Below, in pieces: positions 27,145 to 33,907 of a stretch of 35,165 nt of DNA (position 1 is its first letter; each line of letters starts with the position of its first letter). The DNA is taken from the NCBI GenBank assembly GCA_017881795.1, contig JADGQM010000006.1, positions 1 to 35,165 of the forward strand. Reading direction: 5' to 3'. The DNA is from Syntrophobacteraceae bacterium (GTDB lineage Bacteria; Desulfobacterota; Syntrophobacteria; Syntrophobacterales; Syntrophobacteraceae). The translations under genes were made by a program, and so were the position numbers. The notes beneath the pieces are model-generated. The model ran no database searches and had not been told where the DNA came from. It saw only the letters and a list, made by a program, of their open reading frames with translations.

Positions 27145-28908
27145 TCACTTTGTCCAAAGACTCCAGCGACTCTTTCCCTTAGCCTGGGGTGGATAGTCAT
27201 CCGTGTCGTCGAGGGAACCGACGCTATGGAGGGCGATCTGTGGAAAGGGAATCACCCATCCATGCTCGTTGCTCGCCTCCACTGCAATCCTCGGGATGAT
27301 CCTTGTCAGTTTATCATAATGCCGGCCAGCCTTCCCGCCGACATCCACGAGTATGGCAAGATCCAGGGAGGAAGGCTGAGCTTCCTTGAATTCGACACTG
27401 ACATTGAGAATGCTTTTGGCGAAGTCTTCATTCTTGAGCCCCTGCAGCACGGCCTCCCGGAGTTTATCGGGAATTTCGCGGGTACTTTCACTCCGGTGCT
27501 GATAGTCGAGGCGAAAAGTGGTGCTGAGGCGAAAGCCCATGGAGATGTTGTTTGGATTCTGTCTCAGAAATTCCGCCGTGGGATAGGTCTTGCGGCTTCC
27601 CCCTACGAGTGTGAGCTCCACCATTTCAGGGGTCTGCATGGTCACCTGACCCAGAGTTCCATCCGCGAGCATCACCCATTGGGATTCCTTGCAGGGAAAC
27701 CAGGGTTCAGCCGGATCATAGGCGCGCGATCTGAGATCCATGAGCTCCCGTACAGGAAGCCTCAACATCCCTCCTTTCAAGAGGGGATTGACCAGTTGGG
27801 TGCTGAAGTTCAAGGACTCCACCCTCCATGGAAGTCCGTGGTAGACAATTCGCTCATCCTCTCTCACCGTTCCCAGATTCAACAGAAATTTTGCTTCGGT
27901 CCAGAATTTTGGCAGGGTTTGTCTCGCGGTCCAGGCTATCCCCAGCAGAAACAGGGCGGCGATACTGAGGAGCACCCAGTCCCCCGAGGCATAGAGCACC
28001 AGGAGTGAGGCTCCGGTGGCTCCGAGAACAGTAACTGCGTAATAGATCAAATCGGTAAGGCGCGTGTAAAAAGTGCGATCACCTGATTTGTGGAGGGGGC
28101 TAAAGCGGTAAATGAACCGATGGAGAAGACGAAACAGGAACAACACCAAGACGAACGCGCACAGAGCGAAGAGCAGGTTTCTCCCCCGGCTCTTGAAGAA
28201 AGCCTTCATCCCATTCTGGAACGATTCCAGGAAGGGCTTTTGTTCCTTGAGTTTTTCGCCGATTTGAAAGCCCACCACCGCCAGTTGGCTGGAGAGTTGC
28301 TGCTCTTTTTGCCGCCACTCTTTTTCCACTCTCTGCAACTGGGTGAGGAGCTCCTGGTCCTGGGTCTCGCTGATGAGTTTCTGAACATTTTGGACAGCCC
28401 CTCTGGTTGTTGCGATCTGGCTTTCGTAATAGGCCGCCTGGCCGCGCAGGGTTTCGATCTCCCTCGGGTGGGCCGTCATGTTCTTCAATTCTTTAATGAG
28501 CGGCCCTAAAACCTCCTGGAGCTCTTCCCGCCAGTCAAAGTGCTCCCTGCGTTTCGCGGTGAAAGCTTCAAGATTCACGCCGGTGGCAATCTGTTCGAAA
28601 TCCCGCGCGAGGATCTGGATGCGAGCATTCACCTCGGCCAGTTCTTTCAACACCCGCGCCTTTTGATCTTCGGTTTTGAGAAGTTCGAGCTCTTCTTCTT
28701 TCTGGGTGACCTGCTGTTTGAGGTCATCAATGGATTCTAAGAGTGTTTTCATGGTGAGAATCGCGACATCGTCATGCTGCACCCGAGATGGTTCGCTCGG
28801 AGTGGCGCCCGTAACGTCCTGCGGTTCTCCCCATACGAGATGGGATGCCGAAAAAATGAGCGTCCCAAACATGACACACAGGGCAGTTAAGATTATTCGT
28901 GCTTTCAT
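27145..28908 (-). CDS. MscS-family mechanosensitive channel, coiled-coil type
   Basis: ATG 28908 is chosen for the signal peptide that follows (MKARIILTALCVMFGTLIF), giving 587 residues; the frame from 28977 adds a polar N-terminus. A long periplasmic coiled coil (about residues 50-230; many Glu/Lys/Gln) leads to four or so membrane helices (about 250-365). The cytosolic beta/vestibule domain follows, with DLRSRAYDP, SQWVMLADGTLGQVTMQTPEMVELTLVGG, and YPTAEFLRQNPNNIS. This looks like MscK/YbdG-like channels that open under membrane tension. It starts a four-gene minus-strand operon with the sensor kinase 26 bases downstream. Confidence 0.82.
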   Translation of the reverse strand: MKARIILTALCVMFGTLIFSASHLVWGEPQDVTGATPSEPSRVQHDDVAILTMKTLLESIDDLKQQVTQKEEELELLKTEDQKARVLKELAEVNARIQILARDFEQIATGVNLEAFTAKRREHFDWREELQEVLGPLIKELKNMTAHPREIETLRGQAAYYESQIATTRGAVQNVQKLISETQDQELLTQLQRVEKEWRQKEQQLSSQLAVVGFQIGEKLKEQKPFLESFQNGMKAFFKSRGRNLLFALCAFVLVLFLFRLLHRFIYRFSPLHKSGDRTFYTRLTDLIYYAVTVLGATGASLLVLYASGDWVLLSIAALFLLGIAWTARQTLPKFWTEAKFLLNLGTVREDERIVYHGLPWRVESLNFSTQLVNPLLKGGMLRLPVRELMDLRSRAYDPAEPWFPCKESQWVMLADGTLGQVTMQTPEMVELTLVGGSRKTYPTAEFLRQNPNNISMGFRLSTTFRLDYQHRSESTREIPDKLREAVLQGLKNEDFAKSILNVSVEFKEAQPSSLDLAILVDVGGKAGRHYDKLTRIIPRIAVEASNEHGWVIPFPQIALHSVGSLDDTDDYPPQAKGKSRWSLWTK

Positions 28909-29289
28909 CGCTTTATCTCTATTGGCCAGGTTACTATTTCTTGTCGATCGAGTTTTTGGTGATCCATCATTGCCCATTTACCCGTCGGTGAGCGTATAGA
29001 CTTTGGTGAACCATTTGCTGAAGGTGGAATTATAAACATTCCTGTCATGCATTCCATACTTTCTTCTCTTCATGTCCTCGCTATTCCTGATCTAACCTGT
29101 TATTTCCCACCTTACAGCAACAGGAGCCTCAAGACAAACGCTGTTCGCAACGCCGTCTTCCTCCCCCCGCTCATTCTTTGAGACCCAGAACGGATGAGAT
29201 GTAATTTAAGTGAAAAATTACGGCTTAAAATGATCAAAACTGAGTAAAATCGTCGCACTCATACGCTGCTCTTCTTGGGCTTGTGGCAC

Positions 29290-29304
29290 TTTCTGTTACA
29301 GAAA
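29290..29304. promoter_or_regulatory. 15-bp palindrome, candidate activator site
   Basis: TTTCTGTTACAGAAA is a perfect 6-bp inverted repeat around TTA, centred about 90 bases upstream of the -24 element at 29386. Sigma-54 activators normally bind such palindromes at 80-150 bases upstream, so it is a candidate enhancer-like site. It is a single copy. Confidence 0.4.
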
Positions 29305-29384
29305 TAATCATCTTCTTCTCGTCAAGCAAGAATTTATTAAAATATATCATACACCTAGCTGCATGAGAAGCACATATTTCTTCT

Positions 29385-29400
29385 TGGCATAAGTATTGCT
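29385..29400 (+). promoter_or_regulatory. Sigma-54 promoter motif of the RiPP-like operon
   Basis: TTGGCATAAGTATTGCTT has GG at 29386-29387 and GC at 29398-29399, exactly 10 bases apart, fitting the -24/-12 consensus TGGCAC-N5-TTGCW at nearly every position. Transcription would start near 29411, giving a leader of about 43 bases to ATG 29454 or 222 bases to the B2 start at 29633. A palindrome about 90 bases upstream may be the activator site. Confidence 0.7.
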
Positions 29401-29453
29401 TAATAGGCGCGCGGCAAAATTAGGACTGATCTAGGGCCTTCGAAGCCTGTCTC

Positions 29454-29618
29454 ATGGTGAATCTTTTCAAATTGCTGAAGCAGGGATCCTGTCCTTCTCC
29501 GGGTGATAGGAGGTCCCCTGGGGTGGGGGGAGGCAGGATCGGCGGGCCGGAGAGCAACGATTTGAATCCACAAAGGCTTCTCGAAGGTGCAGCTTCATCA
29601 ATCGTTGGAGCCGGTTGA
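29454..29618 (+). CDS. Possible 54-residue peptide, first frame after the sigma-54 promoter
   Basis: ATG 29454 opens a 54-codon frame that ends at TGA 29616-29618, 15 bases before the B2 start. The peptide begins MVNLFKLLKQGSCPSPG, is Gly-rich in the middle (SPGVGGGRIGGP), and ends RLLEGAASSIVGAG. It has no good ribosome-binding site, and its base composition gives no clear coding signal. Its position is that of a leader or RiPP precursor gene. Treat as speculative. Confidence 0.25.
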   Translation: MVNLFKLLKQGSCPSPGDRRSPGVGGGRIGGPESNDLNPQRLLEGAASSIVGAG

Positions 29619-29632
29619 GCAGGAGGGGAACG

Positions 29633-30151
29633 ATGCATCGGCTACTCAAAAGCGCGAAGGATGCCAGGCCAGAAGAAGTTCTTGTCGGTGAGGCAGGGCG
29701 CTTGGCGTTGGGCGTGCAGATCTTCGAGAACCTCATCCGGGCCTGGATGATTAAAGCGACGAAAAGGATGGCTCGAGTTAAATTGCCGGAGGTGCAGGCA
29801 GACAGGCAATTGTCTAACCGCAACCTGTCGTTCGTAATAACTTGCGCGGATATCGCCGTAAGGTTCGGAACACCGCGGACCATGCGTAAATGCTTCTTTC
29901 GTGCATTCATTATGGCTTCTGTTCTACGGACACAGGGCATACCAGTAGAGATGAATGTGGGCCTGTGTGGTTTCGGGGATTCCCCGGGAAAGAAGCGTGT
30001 TGACGGTCATTGTTGGCTGACGTTCGATGATCACCCATTCGCAGAGTCAGGAGAGCCCAGGAAGGAGTATCCGGACTTCGTAGGGGTTGCCCCCAACGGG
30101 GTTCGTTATTGGCTGGGTCTGGGACGTTCAGGCAAAGTGGATATGCCGTAA
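29633..30151 (+). CDS. Lasso-peptide B2-type transglutaminase-like protease
   Basis: ATG 29633 is preferred, giving 172 residues, because AGGAGGGG lies 5 bases upstream; TTG 29615 is a possible longer start overlapping the upstream stop. The C-terminal half is the transglutaminase-like domain of lasso peptide B2 proteins: Cys in MRKCFFRAFIMASVLRTQGI, then PVEMNVGLCGFG, and His in DGHCWLTFDDHPFAE, making a Cys-His-Asp triad. In lasso systems B2 cuts the leader from the precursor. The next gene encodes the B1-like leader-binding partner, 47 bases on. No cyclase (C protein) gene is seen nearby. Confidence 0.82.
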   Translation: MHRLLKSAKDARPEEVLVGEAGRLALGVQIFENLIRAWMIKATKRMARVKLPEVQADRQLSNRNLSFVITCADIAVRFGTPRTMRKCFFRAFIMASVLRTQGIPVEMNVGLCGFGDSPGKKRVDGHCWLTFDDHPFAESGEPRKEYPDFVGVAPNGVRYWLGLGRSGKVDMP

Positions 30152-30198
30152 TGGTTGGGCTGGAAGGGAATTTGTAAGTGAGGGAGGGACATTGATCC

Positions 30199-30477
30199 AT
30201 GAGCAAACACAAGAGCGAGGCCCAGTTGTTGAAGCCTCGCAATGACCTTGCGTGGCGGGAAATACGTGGTGAGTTTGTTGCGGTCGATATGAATTCTGGT
30301 GATTACCACACTTTTAATGAGGTTGGTGCGTTCATTTGGCGAAGAATCATTGCGGGTAGAGACCCTGAATCGATTCTTGATGAAATAATGGCAGAATATA
30401 AAGTGACCCGTGAAAAGGCTGGTAGTGATTTCGATGCATTTGTCCAGGTCCTGAAGAGTAATTGCCTGCTACAGTAA
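30199..30477 (+). CDS. PqqD-like RiPP recognition protein (lasso B1 type)
   Basis: The 92-residue product matches the PqqD fold used as a RiPP precursor recognition element: LKPRNDLAWREIRGEFVAVD, the turn MNSGDYHTFNEVGAFIWRRI, and the helices of DPESILDEIMAEYKVTREKA. Such proteins bind the leader peptide and deliver it to the protease or other enzymes. GAGGGAGG lies 12 bases before ATG 30199. Placed after the B2 protease, it completes the leader-binding plus leader-cutting pair. The order is B2 then B1, the reverse of the usual lasso order. Confidence 0.82.
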   Translation: MSKHKSEAQLLKPRNDLAWREIRGEFVAVDMNSGDYHTFNEVGAFIWRRIIAGRDPESILDEIMAEYKVTREKAGSDFDAFVQVLKSNCLLQ

Positions 30478-30589
30478 TGCCGCCGCCCACACGCAAGGGT
30501 GAGCTACGACTGTTCCACAAAATCAGTAAATTTCAGAAAGGTTTGAGTGAGTTTGGCGGCATTTGCCAGATGCGTTTGCCGCTAGCCGG

Positions 30590-30608
30590 CCGTGGGGTGG
30601 GCCCACGG
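30590..30608. repeat. Small GC-rich hairpin between B1 and the candidate precursor
   Basis: CCGTGGG (30590-30596) and CCCACGG (30602-30608) form a 7-bp stem with a 5-base loop. There is no following T run, so a processing or pausing signal between the B1-like gene and the candidate precursor gene is as likely as a terminator. Confidence 0.4.
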
Positions 30609-30643
30609 AGTGTAGAATCAACATACCCAGAGAGGAGAGCAGA

Positions 30644-30790
30644 GTGAGGGAAGAGAGGAAAGATCGCGAGCAGTTTCTGAGTCACGTCCTTGAGGAAAAG
30701 AAGGACTATGAAAGCCCGGTAGTCAAGCGCTATTCCCCGCTGGAGCATGTTCGTCAGTGGGTCGACAAATCCTCAGAGCTTGTGTTTTAG
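30644..30790 (+). CDS. Candidate RiPP precursor peptide
   Basis: The GTG at 30644 follows AGAGGAGAG and opens a 48-residue frame. A charged N-terminus (VREERKDREQF) leads to DYESPVVKRYSPLEHV, which fits the Y-x-x-P-x-[LV] leader motif that PqqD-like proteins bind in lasso precursors (YxxPxLxxxG). The remaining twelve residues RQWVDKSSELVF would be the core. A Glu sits at a position that would allow a 7-9-residue ring depending on the cut site, but the usual Gly at position 1 and the Thr before the cut are missing, and no cyclase gene is present. It lies 166 bases after the B1-like gene. The reading as a precursor is inference from leader motif and context. Confidence 0.5.
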   Translation: MREERKDREQFLSHVLEEKKDYESPVVKRYSPLEHVRQWVDKSSELVF

Positions 30791-30871
30791 CAAGTTGTAG
30801 GGGCGAGGATCCGGGTTTCTTCAAGAATTCGGAGAAACCACTTCAACGAAAAGCAAAACCGGATAGCATTC

Positions 30872-30916
30872 GCGTTGACGGCATCCTGAGAAGGAGCCGT
30901 CAACGCCTTGTTAGGC
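30872..30916. other. attC-like half site (integron cassette recombination site)
   Basis: GCGTTGACGGC (30872-30882) is the exact complement of GCCGTCAACGC (30896-30906), and the second arm is followed by CTT and GTTAGGC (30910-30916), the conserved right-hand core GTTRRRY of attC sites. The matching left core (GCCTAAC) would lie at about 30862-30868, where the sequence reads GGATAGC, a poor match. This looks like an attC that has decayed on the left or a chance stem-loop. It precedes a small membrane-protein gene, a typical cassette content. Confidence 0.4.
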
Positions 30917-30985
30917 GATGTGGCCGCATGGCAACGCTATCATTCACTGGGCACAGGAACGAAACATCACAGAGAGGAATACGCC

Positions 30986-31357
30986 ATGAGGCTCATCCTA
31001 TTCATGATCTTCGGCATCATCAATATGTTCATCGCCCAGAAAAAGGGATTCAATCCCTGGGCATGGCTACTGGCTGCAGGTCTGTTGGGCCTGATCCTGC
31101 TAGCTTGCCTGCCTTCCGCAATGGCTCAAGGAATTGATGAAGCGACTCGCCACAGACGCAGGAAGACCGACACTAGCATAGGCATTGCCATCTCCGTGCT
31201 TGGTCTTCTCCTTGCCATGGTATTTACTCAAAAACGACGGGTTCGAGCTGAGATTTCTTTGTTTCATGCGGCTTTCATTAGTTTATTGAACTTCCATTGC
31301 ATGGTATGTTCAAATTGGTTGCAGACTAAATGGTTTGTAAAATTACTTTTCAATTGA
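30986..31357 (+). CDS. Small membrane protein, 3' end replaced by IS sequence
   Basis: ATG 30986 follows GAGAGGAA with 5 bases spacing. The first about 79 residues form a two-helix membrane protein: MRLILFMIFGIINMFIAQKK, then WAWLLAAGLLGLILLACL with AMAQ, and a basic loop (RHRRRK) before IGIAISVLGLLLAM. From 31221 the frame reads into the inverted repeat of the insertion sequence, so the last about 45 residues (VFTQKRRV onward) come from the IS. The original ending is lost. It sits just after the attC-like site. No function assigned. Confidence 0.55.
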   Translation: MRLILFMIFGIINMFIAQKKGFNPWAWLLAAGLLGLILLACLPSAMAQGIDEATRHRRRKTDTSIGIAISVLGLLLAMVFTQKRRVRAEISLFHAAFISLLNFHCMVCSNWLQTKWFVKLLFN

Positions 31358-32670
31358 AATATACTCCAGGACCGCCCTGCGCAAATGTCTTTTTTCCGAG
31401 CACGAATCAATACGAGATAGGCGATAATGGCTATTCCAATTGATTTCTCGATGCGGTCGAGGTTCTTTGTGACTTGATGTTCGCCTAAACCCAGACCACT
31501 TTTGAGCTCTCTGAAGAGAATCTCAATGGACCATCTCCTTTGGTAGACGGAAATCACCTGTCTTGCTGTCAACTCTACGAGATTGGTCACCAGTATCTTG
31601 GTTTTTTTCGGGCCCACGTTACGCCCTTTTTTGCTCAGAACAATGGTGACATCACCGATGTGACGAAGGCGAGTACGCTTTCTGAATACCCAAAAGGTCT
31701 TTCGGCCTTTGTTATCCACTAACCGAGGAATCCATGTTCTTTGAAAAGTTTTGAGTGGGATATGCTTGACCAAATTGCTCAGGCTCTTTCCGTCTTCCAT
31801 ATTCCAGGTTCGGGCAATGGCAAACACAAACCCCCAGCGTCGCTCCGGGTCTGCCTGATCCAATTGCTTTATGAGTTGCATATTGTCTTTGGAAGCAAAC
31901 GCTGCATCGGCTGTGACGATCACAACTTTTGCCCAACTGGGCGGCTTGAAGCCTTTGAGCATCTCGCGGAACAGCTCATTTTCCGTTTTATAGTCAGGAT
32001 CTCCTTTGGGCAAGACAATGCGAAAATCTACAGGAATGCGATAGACATCCCATTGGACCATCAACAACACAAATTTGATGCCGAAGAAATAAGCGTGCAT
32101 CTCGCTTGTCTTCCCTTTCTGTGCTGCCGGGTTCTTTTTTCCTCGCTTGTCCTTTTTACTACCGTCGCCAGCAACGTAAACCACTTTGTCTTCAGGTTCG
32201 GGAAATGATTTGATGGCTCCTTCCGCAAACCACGACAGGAGGATGTTTAAGCTCCAGTATCCAGCGGCAAGCAAACGCCGAAAGTGCCATTCGGCAATAT
32301 GAGAGGGCGCCATTTGGGAAAGCCCTTTCAACGTCCTTGGGCCGGTAAGAATCATCTGCATCAGGACCAACCAGCAGAAAACCAACTGGTGTCGGTAACG
32401 AAAGACCGATGGCATGCCCTTGAACAAAACCCTTACGAAGTCTGGCAAATATGTAAACCCAGTGAATTTTACTATTGTTTCCATCATGGCTGAGACCTCC
32501 CTGCAAATTGGTGGTCTCTAACCATATAGAAAAAGATTTGGATTGTCCCGTGAAATGCGAACAGCTAAGCATCATACTCGAACAATTTCTCTGACCAGAT
32601 CTTAATAGACTGCCTCTTCCCTTGCCTCGCCTGCCGCCGAGGAGGAGTGCCTGTCGTTTTTGAGTAAATA
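31221..32670. mobile_element. IS4-like insertion sequence
   Basis: The element is bounded by perfect 18-bp inverted repeats, TATTTACTCAAAAACGAC at 31221-31238 and its complement at 32653-32670, about 1,450 bp in all. It carries one transposase gene on the minus strand. I see no target-site duplication: the flanking bases (CCATGG on the left, TAACAC on the right) do not match. Either the junctions have been rearranged, or one flank was deleted after insertion. The left end truncates the membrane-protein gene. Confidence 0.85.
31264..32487 (-). CDS. IS4-family DDE transposase
   Basis: The 407-residue protein has the DDE transposase features: first Asp in VYVAGDGSKKD (near residue 107), second Asp in VIVTADAAFA (near 195), and the IS4-family Y-x2-R-x3-E-x6-K signature in YQRRWSIEILFRELK (near 320) with the third acidic residue. 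GGAGG precedes ATG 32487. The frame is intact, so the element could still be active. The N-terminal region (FKGMPSVFRYRHQLVFCWLV) contains the DNA-binding part. Confidence 0.92.
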   Translation of the reverse strand: MMETIVKFTGFTYLPDFVRVLFKGMPSVFRYRHQLVFCWLVLMQMILTGPRTLKGLSQMAPSHIAEWHFRRLLAAGYWSLNILLSWFAEGAIKSFPEPEDKVVYVAGDGSKKDKRGKKNPAAQKGKTSEMHAYFFGIKFVLLMVQWDVYRIPVDFRIVLPKGDPDYKTENELFREMLKGFKPPSWAKVVIVTADAAFASKDNMQLIKQLDQADPERRWGFVFAIARTWNMEDGKSLSNLVKHIPLKTFQRTWIPRLVDNKGRKTFWVFRKRTRLRHIGDVTIVLSKKGRNVGPKKTKILVTNLVELTARQVISVYQRRWSIEILFRELKSGLGLGEHQVTKNLDRIEKSIGIAIIAYLVLIRARKKDICAGRSWSIFQLKSNFTNHLVCNQFEHTMQWKFNKLMKAA

Positions 32671-33145
32671 TAACACAAAACCCTGGTTGTCCAATTTGCC
32701 ATCAATGATACCAGTGTAAATACTCAAGGTATCTGTCTTTGGAATAAGGCGCCCTGCAATAAATAATCGTCCAAAATTGGGAGACCGACGCGGTTTCAAA
32801 AACCGCGTCGGTCTGGATGTCACTGACAAATATTCCTCGCCTGCGGCCTAATTTGGCGAATCAATCCACTCCGGGGCGCCCAGGGCCATCCAATGGCGGC
32901 GACAAACAATCTCTGGTCTCCCTTTTAATTGGACACTGCCCGCCCGTATGTCAGCAGATGAGCCTCTCATTGCAGTTTTCGGAAGCTGGTTTTTCAAGAA
33001 GCGGTGATAAGATTGGGAAGGCACCCATTGCCACGAGAAATCCACTCGAAGGCCGCTATGACGTTCGAACAACGTCATTAGTGTTGCCTGAGAGCAATGG
33101 ACATGGTACTTTTCACGCCTAAAAAGCTTTTTATAGGAGAATAGC
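32671..33145. other. Region right of the IS without a recognisable gene
   Basis: Both strands have open frames of 75-107 codons (for example minus 32848-33171 and plus 32817-33122), but none matches a family I know and none has a convincing start. Part of 32671-32770 might be a piece of a decayed gene. A strong hairpin lies at 32782-32814. The AGGAG before the antitoxin start at 33146 is the only clear signal. Confidence 0.5.
32782..32814. terminator. Perfect 15-bp hairpin
   Basis: AGACCGACGCGGTTT (32782-32796) and its exact complement (32800-32814) enclose a 3-base loop. On the plus strand there is no T run after it; on the minus strand the following bases are CCCAATTTT. It is either a terminator for minus-strand transcripts or a dispersed repeat. 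Confidence 0.5.
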
Positions 33146-33367
33146 ATGGCCTTGTCCGCACAACAGATCATCGAATCCTTTGAAGGTTTGCCGGAATCGG
33201 AAAAGCAGAGAGTTGCCTATGAAATCCTTCGCCGCAGTGTCTATCTCGATGTTCCTCCGCTCGCTGACGAGGAGCTTGTCGCTGCAGCAGAAGACCTTTT
33301 CCTAGCCCTTGACGCGAGAGAATCGGAAAATGGCTCATCCGAACCGGGGAGCGATTTGGTTAGTTGA
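33146..33367 (+). CDS. Antitoxin of a MazF-type toxin pair
   Basis: ATG 33146 follows TAGGAGAATAGC. The 73-residue acidic protein (MALSAQQIIESFEGLPESEKQRVAYEILRR opening, then PLADEELVAAAEDLFLALDA) matches small unnamed antitoxins found immediately before MazF/PemK-like toxins. Its end overlaps the toxin start by 38 bases in another frame, the common coupled arrangement. It has no visible DNA-binding fold. The antitoxin is intact while its toxin is broken, so it no longer needs to counter that partner. Confidence 0.75.
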   Translation: MALSAQQIIESFEGLPESEKQRVAYEILRRSVYLDVPPLADEELVAAAEDLFLALDARESENGSSEPGSDLVS

Positions 33368-33644
33368 TCTTGGGCTTGCAGCCAAAGTGCGTCCATGCCT
33401 GGTTCTCAGCATCCAGTATGAAGAGGAGGACCGGTCGCTTGTAACTGCCATTGCTCATAATACAAGCCCGCGCTCCTCTTGATTTGAGGTGAGTGTCAAA
33501 ACGGGCTTTCTGCGTTCTGGTGTATTTGATGCGCAAAATATCGTGACCATACCGAGAGGAAAGCCGCTCAGAAAGCTTGGCAAACTCAATCCTTCCCAAA
33601 TAGCAGATGTTGAAACAGCCGTCCGTCTGTGGCTTGGTCTCTGA
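33330..33644 (+). pseudogene. MazF/PemK-type toxin with an in-frame stop codon
   Basis: From ATG 33330, 104 codons read as a MazF-type endoribonuclease: RGAIWLVDLGLAAKVRPCLVLS, then SLVTAIAHNTSPRSS, the stop TGA at 33480-33482, and after it FEVSVKTGFLRSGVFDAQNIVTIP, continuing to VRLWLGL. The frame is unbroken on both sides of the single stop, and in relatives this position is usually Arg, as in RGSRFEV, so one C to T change from CGA would explain it. The translated toxin would be a 50-residue fragment without the second half of the fold. Selenocysteine insertion is unlikely, as nothing in the family uses it. Confidence 0.85.
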
Positions 33645-33907
33645 CCAACCTACATCAGATCGGAAATAAACTTGCTAACCTGGCCAATTTGTCCTGATGT
33701 AAGGGGAGGTTTTGTTATGCGACAATACCCAGGTCCGAAGACGTAAAAAGCCGAGCCCCATAAGATTTATGTGCCGGCGATGGCGAGTCGGAAAAGACTT
33801 CAAGGGATCGAGAGAGGCGACTTATCAAGAAGGTCTTCTACACACTCGCCCAAATTCTTCTGCCTGTGCTCCTGGTTTCCGGCAGCCTCTTGGGAGAGGA
33901 ATACAGA

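Larger units (their letters stand above)
28978..29453. other. AT-rich divergent intergenic region
   Basis: This stretch separates the minus-strand channel operon from the plus-strand RiPP-like genes. It is clearly more AT-rich from about 29190 to 29400 than its neighbours. It holds a sigma-54 promoter motif (29385-29400) and a 15-bp palindrome (29290-29304). No gene was recognised; the promoter of the channel operon is not obvious. Confidence 0.6.

Noticed and set aside
32848-33171. 107-codon minus-strand frame right of the IS, considered as a piece of a lasso cyclase
   Set aside because: No cyclase or synthetase motif, strand opposite to the operon, and no start signal.
33480-33482. TGA in the MazF frame as selenocysteine
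   Set aside because: The site is an Arg in relatives, not Cys, and no stem-loop was evident after it.
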